NCBI RefSeq assembly: GCF_000701365.1
Contig: NZ_JNIK01000013.1
Span: 124,001 to 188,000, forward strand
Source of the DNA: Blastococcus sp. URHD0036
GTDB taxonomy: Bacteria; Actinomycetota; Actinomycetes; Mycobacteriales; Geodermatophilaceae
Length of the DNA: 64,000 bases
Direction of reading: 5' to 3'
Shown one piece after another: positions 25,544 through 33,640 of the stretch. The position numbers and the translations under genes are program-made. The stretch's first letter is position 1. Each line of letters begins with the position of its first letter. A model generated the notes under the pieces. The model did no database searches, was not told the origin of the DNA, and saw only the letters and a program-made list of their open reading frames with translations.

Positions 25544-25791
25544 CGCTTCCGCTTGCGGCCGCGGCTGCGGACCGAGTTGACGACGACGACGGTGACGAAC
25601 AGCCCCACCGCGCCGAGGGTCGCCTTGCCCGCCGGGCTCTGGAAGAAGTGGACGACGGCGTCGCGCCCCTTCGCCTTCAGCCGGGTGGGGCTGCTGCGGA
25701 AGGCCAGCTCGTCGAGAGTGGCCGCCAGCGACTCACGGGCGGCGTCGATCTCCAGCTGGATCTGTCGAGGGTCGCGAGGAGGCACGGCCAC
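25540..25791 (-). CDS. DUF3618 small membrane protein
   Basis: 83 residues from GTG 25791. IQLEIDAARESLAATLDEL is the DUF3618 signature; a single transmembrane stretch TLGAVGLFVTVVVVNSV precedes a basic KRKR end, so the C-terminus is probably cytosolic. Overlaps the DUF427 start by CTGA. Related proteins sit with membrane-stress or phage-shock-like genes in actinobacteria, but function is unknown. Confidence 0.82.
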   Translation of the reverse strand: MAVPPRDPRQIQLEIDAARESLAATLDELAFRSSPTRLKAKGRDAVVHFFQSPAGKATLGAVGLFVTVVVVNSVRSRGRKRKR

Positions 25792-25906
25792 AGCCTGCCA
25801 GAACGCGGCGGGAGCGGCGCGCGACCGCCGCGGGCAGCACCCGCACGGGCGACCCCGCCGAACTCGGTGGGCCGTCGACCACCCCGGTCGTAGACTCCGC
25901 AGCCGC

Positions 25907-25987
25907 GCGGGAGTGGTGTAACGGCAGCCACGCCAGACTTAGGATCTGGTGCCTTCGGGCGTGCGGGTTCGACTCCCGCCTCCCGCA
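25907..25987 (+). tRNA. tRNA-Leu (anticodon TAG)
   Basis: Acceptor GCGGGAG/CTCCCGC, anticodon stem CCAGA-CTTAGGA-TCTGG giving anticodon TAG, long class II variable arm with CTTCGGG, and T arm GCGGG-TTCGACT-CCCGC. The 3' CCA is not encoded. A -10-like TAGACT (25891-25896) is upstream. Ends six bases before the stop of the convergent DoxX gene. Confidence 0.97.
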
Positions 25988-25993
25988 CCGGCC

Positions 25994-26386
25994 TCAGTCG
26001 CGGCGGCGCAGCCAGCCCCCGCCGTAGAGGGCCCAGAGCACGAGCAGTGGCTGGAAGAACAGCCGGACGAGCCGCGCCCGGTCGGTGTCGAGGCCGAACG
26101 CGTCGGCGCCCTCGAGGTACTGGGCGACGTTGCCCGGGAAGACTGCGACGAAGAACGCCGCCAGCAGGGCCCCGAGCGTGCGCCGCCGGCGCGGGAGCGC
26201 GACGAACGCCGCGCCCAGCCCGATCTCGACCACGCCCGAGGCCAGCACCGTCAGGTCCTCGTCGACGGGGAACCAGCCGGGCACCTGGGCCTGGAACTCC
26301 GACCGCTGGAACGTCAGGTGCGCGACGCCGGCGAAGACCATCGCCCCGCCGAGCAGCAGCCGGGCGGTGGTTCGGGGAGCGCTCAT
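25994..26386 (-). CDS. DoxX-family small integral membrane protein
   Basis: 130 residues with four predicted membrane segments; TARLLLGGAMVFAGVAHLTF and VEIGLGAAFVALPRRRRTLGALLAAFF, NVAQYLEG are DoxX/DoxD-like. Function in actinobacteria is not settled (redox-linked membrane proteins). ATG 26386 chosen; an ATG at 26413 would place the CGAGTACTCG operator inside the message start. Divergent from TetR 26443, which may repress it. Confidence 0.8.
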   Translation of the reverse strand: MSAPRTTARLLLGGAMVFAGVAHLTFQRSEFQAQVPGWFPVDEDLTVLASGVVEIGLGAAFVALPRRRRTLGALLAAFFVAVFPGNVAQYLEGADAFGLDTDRARLVRLFFQPLLVLWALYGGGWLRRRD

Positions 26387-26415
26387 GCCGCGGACACTAG
26401 GCGTGATTGACATAC

Positions 26416-26425
26416 CGAGTACTCG
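26416..26425. promoter_or_regulatory. Palindrome CGAGTACTCG, likely TetR operator
   Basis: Perfect 10-bp palindrome centred in the 56-bp gap between divergent DoxX and tetR genes. It abuts the tetR -10 (TAACGT, 26431-26436), which is six bases before the GTG start, again a leaderless arrangement. Confidence 0.55.
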
Positions 26426-26442
26426 CTTTCTAACGTCGCGGC

Positions 26443-27027
26443 GTGCCGACCCAGGACCAGCGCCGTGCCACGACCCGCGCGGCCCTCCTCGACGCCGCGC
26501 TCGACTGCCTGGTCGACGGCGGCATCGCCGGCTGCACCACGGCTGCCGTCTGCGCTCGTGCCGGCGTCTCCTCGGGCGCACTGTTCAACCACTTCCCCAG
26601 CAAGGCGGCCCTGCTCGGCGCTGTCGCCGCCCGGGTGTTCGACGAGGCCGTCGCCGAGTACCTCGCCCGATTCGCCGAGGTGTCGGCACTCAGCGGCGAT
26701 CCGCTCGGCGACGCCGTCCGGCTGCTCTGGCAGACCCACGACGAGCCCCGCCTGGCCGCCGTCCTCGAGCTCACGGTCTGGGCGCGCACCGACCGCGAGC
26801 TGGCCGCGCAGCTGGAGCAGGTGAACGGACCGCACACCGCGCGGGTACTCGGTGTCGCCCGGGACCTGCTGCCCGCCCACGTGGACCACCCGCAGTTCGA
26901 GGCGGTCTTCGACCTCGCGGTGAGCGCCGTCTTCGGAGTGGCGCTCGGGGTCGTCGGCGACGCCGAGCGCAAGCACCGGATCGAGACGCTCGTCGCCGTC
27001 GTCCACTCCCAGCTGGACGACCGCTGA
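26443..27027 (+). CDS. TetR-family regulator (2)
   Basis: 194 residues. HTH in CTTAAVCARAGVSSGALFNHF followed by SKAALLGAV; the C-terminal helical domain is typical. GTG start, leaderless promoter. It precedes the sterol-desaturase gene by 20 bp and probably forms an operon with it, while facing DoxX. Ligand unknown. Confidence 0.88.
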   Translation: MPTQDQRRATTRAALLDAALDCLVDGGIAGCTTAAVCARAGVSSGALFNHFPSKAALLGAVAARVFDEAVAEYLARFAEVSALSGDPLGDAVRLLWQTHDEPRLAAVLELTVWARTDRELAAQLEQVNGPHTARVLGVARDLLPAHVDHPQFEAVFDLAVSAVFGVALGVVGDAERKHRIETLVAVVHSQLDDR

Positions 27028-27047
27028 CCCACCCAGGAGGAGAGCAC

Positions 27048-27959
27048 GTGGAACACCTGCGCGGCTCGCTGGCCGACATGGCCGAGGTCGACCTGATCCT
27101 CTACGCGGTCCCGGCCTTCGTGTTGCTGATGGTCGTCGAGGCCGTCGTGCTCGGCCGGGAGGCACGAACGGACGCCGGCGACCGCGCCGGCTACACCGTC
27201 GAGGACACGCTGGCCAGCCTCGGGATGGGGCTGGGCAGCCTCGTCGTCCCGGTCGCGATCACCACCGTGCTCGGCCTGGGCGGGTACGTGCTGCTGTGGA
27301 ACGCCACGCCGCTGGACCTGGGCACCGGCTGGCTCGCCTGGACCGTCGCGCTCCTCGGCAAGGACTTCCTCTTCTACTGGTACCACCGCGCCGAGCACGA
27401 GATCCGCCTGCTCTGGGCGTCCCACGTCGTCCACCACTCCAGCGAGCGCTACAACCTGTCGACGGCGCTGCGGCAGCCCTGGACGCCGCTGACCGAGTGG
27501 CCGTTCGGGGCGGTGCTGATCCTGCTGGGCGTGAACCCGGTGCTGTACGTGCTGGCGACGTCGATCAACCTGCTCTACCAGTTCTGGATCCACACCGAGC
27601 TCGTCGGGAAGCTGCCGCGACCGGTCGAGTACGTCTTCAACACCCCGAGCCAACACCGCGTGCACCACGGCCGGAACCCGCAGTACCTCGACAAGAACTA
27701 CGGCGGCGTCCTCATCCTGTTCGACCGGCTCTTCGGCACCTTCGAGCCCGAGGTCGAGCCGGTGCGCTACGGGATCACCAAGCCGGTCGCCAGCTTCAAC
27801 CCCCTGCGGATCGCCGCGGCCGAGTACGTCGCCATCGCCCGCGACGTGCGCGCGGACCGCCGGTGGTCGCACCGGCTGGCCCGCCTGGTCCGCGGCCCCG
27901 GCTGGTCGCCGGCGCAGGCCCCGTCCACTCTCGCCCAGCCCGCGACGGCCGCCGGCTGA
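27048..27959 (+). CDS. Sterol desaturase / fatty acid hydroxylase family protein
   Basis: 303 residues. Membrane-bound non-haem di-iron enzyme family. Three to four transmembrane spans and the histidine clusters WYHRAEHE, HVVHHSSE and HRVHHGRN (HxxxH/HxxHH pattern) for two irons. GTG 27048 has AGGAGGAG six to seven bases upstream. Would hydroxylate or desaturate a lipid or terpenoid; substrate unknown. Likely co-transcribed with tetR 26443. Confidence 0.88.
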   Translation: MEHLRGSLADMAEVDLILYAVPAFVLLMVVEAVVLGREARTDAGDRAGYTVEDTLASLGMGLGSLVVPVAITTVLGLGGYVLLWNATPLDLGTGWLAWTVALLGKDFLFYWYHRAEHEIRLLWASHVVHHSSERYNLSTALRQPWTPLTEWPFGAVLILLGVNPVLYVLATSINLLYQFWIHTELVGKLPRPVEYVFNTPSQHRVHHGRNPQYLDKNYGGVLILFDRLFGTFEPEVEPVRYGITKPVASFNPLRIAAAEYVAIARDVRADRRWSHRLARLVRGPGWSPAQAPSTLAQPATAAG

Positions 27960-28002
27960 GTGCGTTGCACCCGCGGCGCCGACCGGAGCAGGCTGCGGAG
28001 GC

Positions 28003-28614
28003 ATGGGGCTCTACAGCCGGTACGTCCGCCCGCGCCTGCTGGACGCGACCCTCGGAGAGAAGGCCACCGGCGCGATCCGCGACCGCGTGTGCGCCGGCCT
28101 GACCGGCGACGTGCTGGAGATCGGCTACGGGTCCGGCCGCAACCTCCCGCACCTCCCGCCCGCCGTCACCGGGGTGTGGGCGGTCGAGCCCTCGACCGGC
28201 GCCCTGCGGCTCGCCGCCGGACGGCGGGACAGCGCCGCCGTGCCCGTGACCGTCGCCGCGGCCGACGCGCGCGACCTGCCGTTCCCCGACGACCGCTTCG
28301 ACTCCGCCCTCTGCACCTGGGTCCTCTGCGGGGTGCCCGACGCCCACCTGGCCCTGGCCGAGGTGGCCCGCGTGCTCAAGCCGGGCGCGGCGCTGCACCT
28401 GGTGGAGCACGGCCTCTCCCCCGACGCCGGTGTCGCAGGGTGGCAGCGCCGCAGCAACCGACTCAATCTGGCGATCGCCGGCTGCCGGCTGGACACCGAC
28501 GTCGCACACCTCCTGGCCGCCTCGCCGTTGACCGTCTCCGCGCTGGACACCTACTACGAGCCGGGGTCACCGCGGCCGGCCGGCTTCATGTACGAGGGTC
28601 GCGCCACCGCCTGA
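28003..28614 (+). CDS. Class I SAM-dependent methyltransferase
   Basis: 203 residues. Motif I VLEIGYGSGRNLPHL, motif II/III DARDLPFPDDRFDSAL, motif IV LCGVPD and VLKPGAALHLVEHG match UbiE/Coq5-like small-molecule methyltransferases (methyltransf_11). Distance of 43 bp from the hydroxylase suggests the same transcript; a lipid-modifying pair is possible but unproven. Confidence 0.87.
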   Translation: MGLYSRYVRPRLLDATLGEKATGAIRDRVCAGLTGDVLEIGYGSGRNLPHLPPAVTGVWAVEPSTGALRLAAGRRDSAAVPVTVAAADARDLPFPDDRFDSALCTWVLCGVPDAHLALAEVARVLKPGAALHLVEHGLSPDAGVAGWQRRSNRLNLAIAGCRLDTDVAHLLAASPLTVSALDTYYEPGSPRPAGFMYEGRATA

Positions 28615-28703
28615 TCCGCCGTTTCGCCGCCTCCTGGGACCGGTGGGGTGGGTGGGGCGTGCCGAGTTGCGGATCGACACAGCTCAGGCGGGTCGACCTA
28701 CCG

Positions 28704-28717
28704 GAACCGATCGGTTC
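28704..28717. promoter_or_regulatory. 14-bp palindrome GAACCGATCGGTTC
   Basis: Perfect palindrome in the 158-bp gap before the gene at 28773. Shares the core ACCGATCGGT with 17443-17454, suggesting a common regulator. Confidence 0.45.
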
Positions 28718-28772
28718 TGCTCTTCTGTGCGCGCGTGGCGGGGGTCACGCGGGGCGGCAGGGAGTGGACGGC

Positions 28773-29582
28773 ATGACGGGGACGGCAGTAGCGGAGCGGC
28801 GCAGCTCGGAGTGGGCCTGCGGAGAGGCCCTCGAGGCAGCGGCCGGGTACGTGCAGGGCGTGCGCACCGCCGCCACACCCGCGGCCCGGGCCCGTGCCGC
28901 GGCCTCGCGCGACGGCCTCGCCGCCGTCCGCACGGTGCTGCGCGAGCTCCCCGACCACCCGCTGTCCTTCAGCGACGCCCCGGCCGGGCGGGAGCTCCGC
29001 GCCTGGTTCCGCCCGGACCGCCGGCTGCCGTTCAACCGGGCACCGATCGCGGTCCTGGAGCTCCCCGGGAGCTCCGCGGAGTACCTGCGCGGACGGCCCC
29101 GCCAGGCGCTGCGGACCAACGCGGCCCGCGCCGCGGCCGAGGGCGTGCGGTGCGTGCCCGTCCACGACGCCGGCGAGCTGCACCGGATCGCGGTCGGCCT
29201 CGCCGGCCGGCGCGGCGCCACCCCCGAGCACCTCGCCCCGGACCACCAGCGGCCCACCGACGACCGGCTGTGGTCGGTGGCCTACGACGCCGACGGGGAC
29301 CCGGTGGCGGTCGCGCAGACCGTCGTCGACGAGGGCCGGGCCGGTCTCATCGCCATGGTGAGCGCCTTCGGCCACCCCGCCGCCCGGGTCACCCGATACG
29401 CGCTGCAGGCGCACCTCGCCGACCGGCTCATCGACCGCGGGGTGACGACCCTCGCCGTCGGCGGGTCGATGCTCCTCACCAGCCCGGGGACGCGCTACTT
29501 CCAGCGCCGCACGGGCTTCGTCCCGGTGCACCTGCGGCCCGACGGCGGCCCGGTCCGCCGGCGGGGCCGGGTGCTCAGTTGA
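28773..29582 (+). CDS. Uncharacterised protein, GNAT/FemAB-like
   Basis: 269 residues, codon use normal for the window. I do not recognise the family with certainty. The C-terminal half (RLWSVAYDADGDPVAVAQTVVDEG, RVTRYALQAHLADRLIDRGVTTLAVGG, RYFQRRTGFVPVHLRP) reads like a GNAT-type acyltransferase fold; the N-terminal part has APIAVLELPGSSAEYLRG and no motif. ATG 28773 has GGAG nearby. The last 8 bp overlap the convergent CoA-transferase. Confidence 0.65.
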   Translation: MTGTAVAERRSSEWACGEALEAAAGYVQGVRTAATPAARARAAASRDGLAAVRTVLRELPDHPLSFSDAPAGRELRAWFRPDRRLPFNRAPIAVLELPGSSAEYLRGRPRQALRTNAARAAAEGVRCVPVHDAGELHRIAVGLAGRRGATPEHLAPDHQRPTDDRLWSVAYDADGDPVAVAQTVVDEGRAGLIAMVSAFGHPAARVTRYALQAHLADRLIDRGVTTLAVGGSMLLTSPGTRYFQRRTGFVPVHLRPDGGPVRRRGRVLS

Positions 29583-31971
29583 CGAACCGCTCGCGGTAGT
29601 CCTCCCGCGGCTCGTACGCCACTCCCGCGGCGACCAGCTCGTCGATCTCCCGCTGCGTGAGGCCGATGCCGTCGAGCAGCTCGCGGGTGTGCTGGCCGAC
29701 CAGCGGCGCGGGCCCGGCGATGCGGCCCGGGGTCTCGGAGAAGTCGATCAGGTGCCCGAACTGCCGGGTGCGGCCGTACAGCGGGTGGTCGTACTCGGCG
29801 ACCAGCCCGAGCCGCACGTTGTCCGCGTCGTACAGCGGGGCGACGCCGCCCTGGGTGTCCAGCGGGAGCTCGCACGGCACGCCGGCGGCGTCGAGCGTGC
29901 GCTTCCAGTTCCAGGACGTGCGGCCGGCGAACGCGGCCTCGAGCACCGGCTCCAGCTCCTCGCGCGGGTCCCCCCGCCGGCTCCCCAGCTCCCCGGCGCC
30001 GACGGCGGCACACAGCGCCGTCCACTGCGCGTCGGTGGTGGCGACGACCTGCAGGTACTGCTCGTCCTGGCAGCGGTAGAGCCGGTAGCCGGGGCCGATG
30101 CCGTGCAGCCCGGCGTCCAGGTGCGGCCGCTCCACCGGCACGCCGTCGACCAGCAGCGCGTCGGAGGCGAACACCGCACCCCCGTCGAGCAGCGAGGTCC
30201 AGAGCTCCTGCCCCTCCCCCGTGCGGTCGCGGTGGGCCAGCGCCAGCAGCACGCCGACCACCGAGAGCACCGCGTTCGCCTGGTCGGTGAAGCCGAACCG
30301 GACGTACAGCGGTCGCTGGCCCAGGTGCACCGCGCCCTGCTCGAACTCGATGCCGCTGCTGGCCTGGTACAGCGGGTCCAGCCCACCGGAGCGGCCGAGG
30401 GGGTCGGCCAGCCCGTAGGCGTAGGTGTTGCAGTAGATGACGGCCTCGTTCACCGCCCGGCAGTCGGCGTAGCCGATGCCGATCCGGTCGGCCACACCCC
30501 GGGTCATGTTGTGGTGGACGACGTCGGCGGTGCGCACGACCTCGAGGGCGAGCTCCCGGCCGCGCGGGTTCTTCAGGTCCAGCGCGAGGGACCGCTTGCC
30601 GCGCTGGCAGCCGTTGAAGGGCGCCTGCGCCATCCGCATGTTGTCGCCGGTGACCGGCTCGATCTTGACGACGTCCATGCCGAGGTCGCCGAGCAGCATC
30701 GGGCCGAACGGGCCGGCCAGGTACTGGCCGAAGTCGACCAGCCGCAGGCCGCCCAGCGCCGTGGGCTGCGCCGGGCCACCCGACGGCACGGGACCCATCC
30801 GCTCGGCACCCCACCCGGCGGCCCGGACGGCCGCGCCGTGCTCGTCGAGCCGGGGCCGCGGGGAGACGATCGCGCCGGGGGTGCCGAGCAGGTGGATCGG
30901 CACCCCCATCTGCGTGGTCTCACCCAGCTCGGGGTCGGTCACCTGCGCGACCATGTCGTTGGCGGCCAGCTGCGGGTGCGGCTCGGCCAGCGCCTGCTCG
31001 GCCGGGACGATCGGCTCGCAGGCGTGGTTGTTCTCCCGGAGGACGGCGGCCAGGTCGGCGACCTTCCAGGAGAGGAACGCGGCCGCGCGCTCGGCGTGCC
31101 ACGCCTCCCGCTGCTCCGCCGGCGCGGAGGCCTGCACGTAGGGGTGCGGCTGGTCGATGCCGAGGATGTCCTCGATCGACCGCTTGGGCGTGAGGCCGGA
31201 CAGCACCGAGAGGTGGATCCAGCCGTCGGCGGCCTGCCAGATCATCCCCTGGTGGATGCCCGGCGGGTACGTCTTCGCCATCACGTCGTGGAAGGCCGGC
31301 GCCCAGTGCTCGACGTCCTGCCAGATCTGCGTCGTGTACAGGAACAGCCCCTGCAGCAGCGACGTCCGCACGTGCTGCCCGCGGCCGGTCGTGGCGCGCT
31401 GGTGCAGCGCGGCGAGGATGCCCATCGGGGCGAGGAAGACCGCGCCCAGCGAGGGGGTCGGGGCGTGGTTGTAGACCGGGCCCGTCCGCCAGCCGGGCTG
31501 CTCGGTCTGCGCGCCGCCGGCGGCCTGGACGAGGGCGTCCCAGCCCGCGCGCTGCTCGTTGCGGTGCCCGACCGGCCAGGCGGACACCGAGCAGTAGACG
31601 AGTCCGGGGTGGCGGTCGTGCACGGCGTCGAAGCCGAAGCCGAGCCGGTCCATGACACCCGGCCGGAAGCCCTCGACCAGCACGTCCGCACCGGCGAGGA
31701 GGTCCTCGAACACCGCGGCGTCGGCGGCTTGGGTGAGGTCGAGCGCGATCGAGCGGCGGCTGCGGTGCCAGACCGCGCTGCCGGAGTAGCCGCGGAACGG
31801 GTCGCCGCCCGGCGGCTCGACCTTGACGACGTCGGCGCCGTGCTCGGCCAGCATCGTCACGCCCACCGAGGCACCCGGGCCCCAGGTGAGGTCGAGGATG
31901 CGGATGCCGTCCAGAGCGCTGCCCGAGGGGATCGTCACCGTCGCAGTGTGTCCACGGTCACGCGTCGACAC
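29575..31971 (-). CDS. Double-domain class III CoA-transferase
   Basis: 798 residues made of two consecutive CaiB/BaiF domains: the first starts at GIRILDLTWGPGASVGVTML (about residue 22), the second at LRLVDFGQYLAGPFGPMLLG (about residue 405). Single-domain members are about 400 residues, so this is a tandem fusion. GTG 31971 has GGAG eight bases upstream. Divergent from the enoyl-CoA hydratase operon at 32025; probably makes the CoA thioester that those enzymes process. Confidence 0.9.
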   Translation of the reverse strand: MSTRDRGHTATVTIPSGSALDGIRILDLTWGPGASVGVTMLAEHGADVVKVEPPGGDPFRGYSGSAVWHRSRRSIALDLTQAADAAVFEDLLAGADVLVEGFRPGVMDRLGFGFDAVHDRHPGLVYCSVSAWPVGHRNEQRAGWDALVQAAGGAQTEQPGWRTGPVYNHAPTPSLGAVFLAPMGILAALHQRATTGRGQHVRTSLLQGLFLYTTQIWQDVEHWAPAFHDVMAKTYPPGIHQGMIWQAADGWIHLSVLSGLTPKRSIEDILGIDQPHPYVQASAPAEQREAWHAERAAAFLSWKVADLAAVLRENNHACEPIVPAEQALAEPHPQLAANDMVAQVTDPELGETTQMGVPIHLLGTPGAIVSPRPRLDEHGAAVRAAGWGAERMGPVPSGGPAQPTALGGLRLVDFGQYLAGPFGPMLLGDLGMDVVKIEPVTGDNMRMAQAPFNGCQRGKRSLALDLKNPRGRELALEVVRTADVVHHNMTRGVADRIGIGYADCRAVNEAVIYCNTYAYGLADPLGRSGGLDPLYQASSGIEFEQGAVHLGQRPLYVRFGFTDQANAVLSVVGVLLALAHRDRTGEGQELWTSLLDGGAVFASDALLVDGVPVERPHLDAGLHGIGPGYRLYRCQDEQYLQVVATTDAQWTALCAAVGAGELGSRRGDPREELEPVLEAAFAGRTSWNWKRTLDAAGVPCELPLDTQGGVAPLYDADNVRLGLVAEYDHPLYGRTRQFGHLIDFSETPGRIAGPAPLVGQHTRELLDGIGLTQREIDELVAAGVAYEPREDYRERFVN

Positions 31972-32024
31972 AATGCTCGCTCCGTGGATACCGTCAGCCT
32001 TCCGATACAGACCGGAGGACGACG

Positions 32025-32858
32025 ATGTCCGCTCCCGCCGCTGCCTGGGCCGAGGCCGGCCTGGCGTTCCGCGTGGAGGACGGCGTCGCCTGGCTCGTCC
32101 TCGACCGGCCGCAGGTCCGCAACGCGATCCACCACCCCCTGCGCGATGCGTTGCTCGCCGCGATCGAGGAGGTCCGGGCCGATCCGGACATCCGTGCCGC
32201 CGTCGTCACCGGGAGCGGCACCGCCTTCTGCGCGGGGGCCGACCTCATGTCCCCGCCGCACATCGAGATCCCGCCCGAGCGGCAGCGCGGCGCCCTGGCC
32301 AACGTCGCCCGCGAGGACGGCCGGCGGTTCGGCTGGTGGCGGCTGGCCCGGGCCATCTGGGAGAACGAGAAGCCGTTCGTCGCCGCGGTGAACGGACCGG
32401 CCTACGGCGGCGGCTGCAACCTGGCGCTGGCCTGCGACCTCGTGGTCGCAGCCGAGTCGGCCCGGTTCAGCGAGGTGTTCGTCAACCGCGGCCTGCCCCT
32501 GGAGGGGGCGGGGGCGTTCCTGCTCACCCGGGCACTGAGCCCGGTGCGGGCCAAGGAGATGGCGCTCTTCGGCGAGCCCGTCGACGGGCGGACGGCGGCG
32601 GAGTGGGGGCTGGCCAACCGCTGCGTCCCCGACGACGAACTGCTGGCGTTCGCCGGCGACTGGGCACGGCGGCTGGCCGCGGGACCCACGATCGGGATCG
32701 GCCACGTGAAGGGCCAGATCAACGACGCGCTGGAGCAGACGATGGAGCAGGTCGCCAAGCAGGAGGTCACGCTGCTGGGCCTGGGCATCGGCTCCGACGC
32801 CAAGGAGGCCATGCAGGCGTTCGTCGAGCGCCGCGAGCCGCGGTTCACCGGCCGATGA
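32025..32858 (+). CDS. Enoyl-CoA hydratase/isomerase family protein (1)
   Basis: 277 residues of the crotonase fold. Oxyanion-hole segments FCAGADLM and NGPAYGGGCNLALACD are present. Likely hydrates, isomerises or cleaves an acyl-CoA. GGAGG ribosome site before ATG 32025. Ends in an ATGA overlap with the next crotonase, so the two are co-translated and may handle successive steps. Confidence 0.9.
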   Translation: MSAPAAAWAEAGLAFRVEDGVAWLVLDRPQVRNAIHHPLRDALLAAIEEVRADPDIRAAVVTGSGTAFCAGADLMSPPHIEIPPERQRGALANVAREDGRRFGWWRLARAIWENEKPFVAAVNGPAYGGGCNLALACDLVVAAESARFSEVFVNRGLPLEGAGAFLLTRALSPVRAKEMALFGEPVDGRTAAEWGLANRCVPDDELLAFAGDWARRLAAGPTIGIGHVKGQINDALEQTMEQVAKQEVTLLGLGIGSDAKEAMQAFVERREPRFTGR

Positions 32859-33640
32859 GCGACAAGGTGCTGGTCGAGCGGCGGGACCACGTGCTGCTGG
32901 TGACGATCAACCGGCCCGAGGTGCGCAACGCCGTCGACGGCGAGGTGCACATGACCGTCGGCCGGCTGCTCGACGAGGTCGACGCCGACCCCGACGTCCG
33001 CGTCGTCGTCATCACCGGCGCCGGGGACAAGGCGTTCTCCGCGGGGGCCGACCTCAAGGCCCAGGCCCGCGGGGAGACCGTGCTGCCGCCGGGCTTCGAG
33101 CACTGGGGGTTCGCCGGCTGGGTGCGGCACCCGATCAGCAAGCCGACCATCGCCGCGGTCAACGGCGCGGCCATGGGCGGAGGCGCCGAGCTGCTGATGT
33201 CCTGCGACCTCGCCGTGGCCGCCGAGCACGCCGTCATCGGCCTGCCGGAGGTCACCATCGGGATGATCGCCGCCGACGGCGGCGCCTTCCGTGCCCTGAC
33301 CCAGCTCCCCGAGCGGATCGGCATGGAGCTGGTGCTCACCGGCGACCCGATCACCGCCGCCCGCGCGCTGGAGCTGCACCTGGTGAACCGGGTCGTGCCC
33401 GCCGACCAGCTCGTCGACGCCGCGCTCGAGCTCGCCGGCCGGATCGCCCGGAACGCGCCCCTCGCGGTGCAGGCGAGCAAGCGGATCGCGCTCGGGCTGC
33501 GCGACGGCGCCCGGGCCGCCGAGCAGGTGCAGTGGGAGCTCACCCGAGAGCACGCCCACAGCACGTCCGGGTCCGCCGACGCGAAGGAGGGCGTGCGCGC
33601 CTTCCTGGAGAAGCGCCCGCCGGTCTGGACCGGGCGGTGA
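32855..33640 (+). CDS. Enoyl-CoA hydratase/isomerase family protein (2)
   Basis: 261 residues. Crotonase fold with FSAGADLKAQ, NGAAMGGGAELLMSCDLAV and LPEVTIGMIAADGG. The position of the first catalytic Glu (LPEVTIG) is conserved, the second is less clear. Overlaps the preceding gene by ATGA and the following LLM gene by GTGA. Confidence 0.9.
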   Translation: MSDKVLVERRDHVLLVTINRPEVRNAVDGEVHMTVGRLLDEVDADPDVRVVVITGAGDKAFSAGADLKAQARGETVLPPGFEHWGFAGWVRHPISKPTIAAVNGAAMGGGAELLMSCDLAVAAEHAVIGLPEVTIGMIAADGGAFRALTQLPERIGMELVLTGDPITAARALELHLVNRVVPADQLVDAALELAGRIARNAPLAVQASKRIALGLRDGARAAEQVQWELTREHAHSTSGSADAKEGVRAFLEKRPPVWTGR

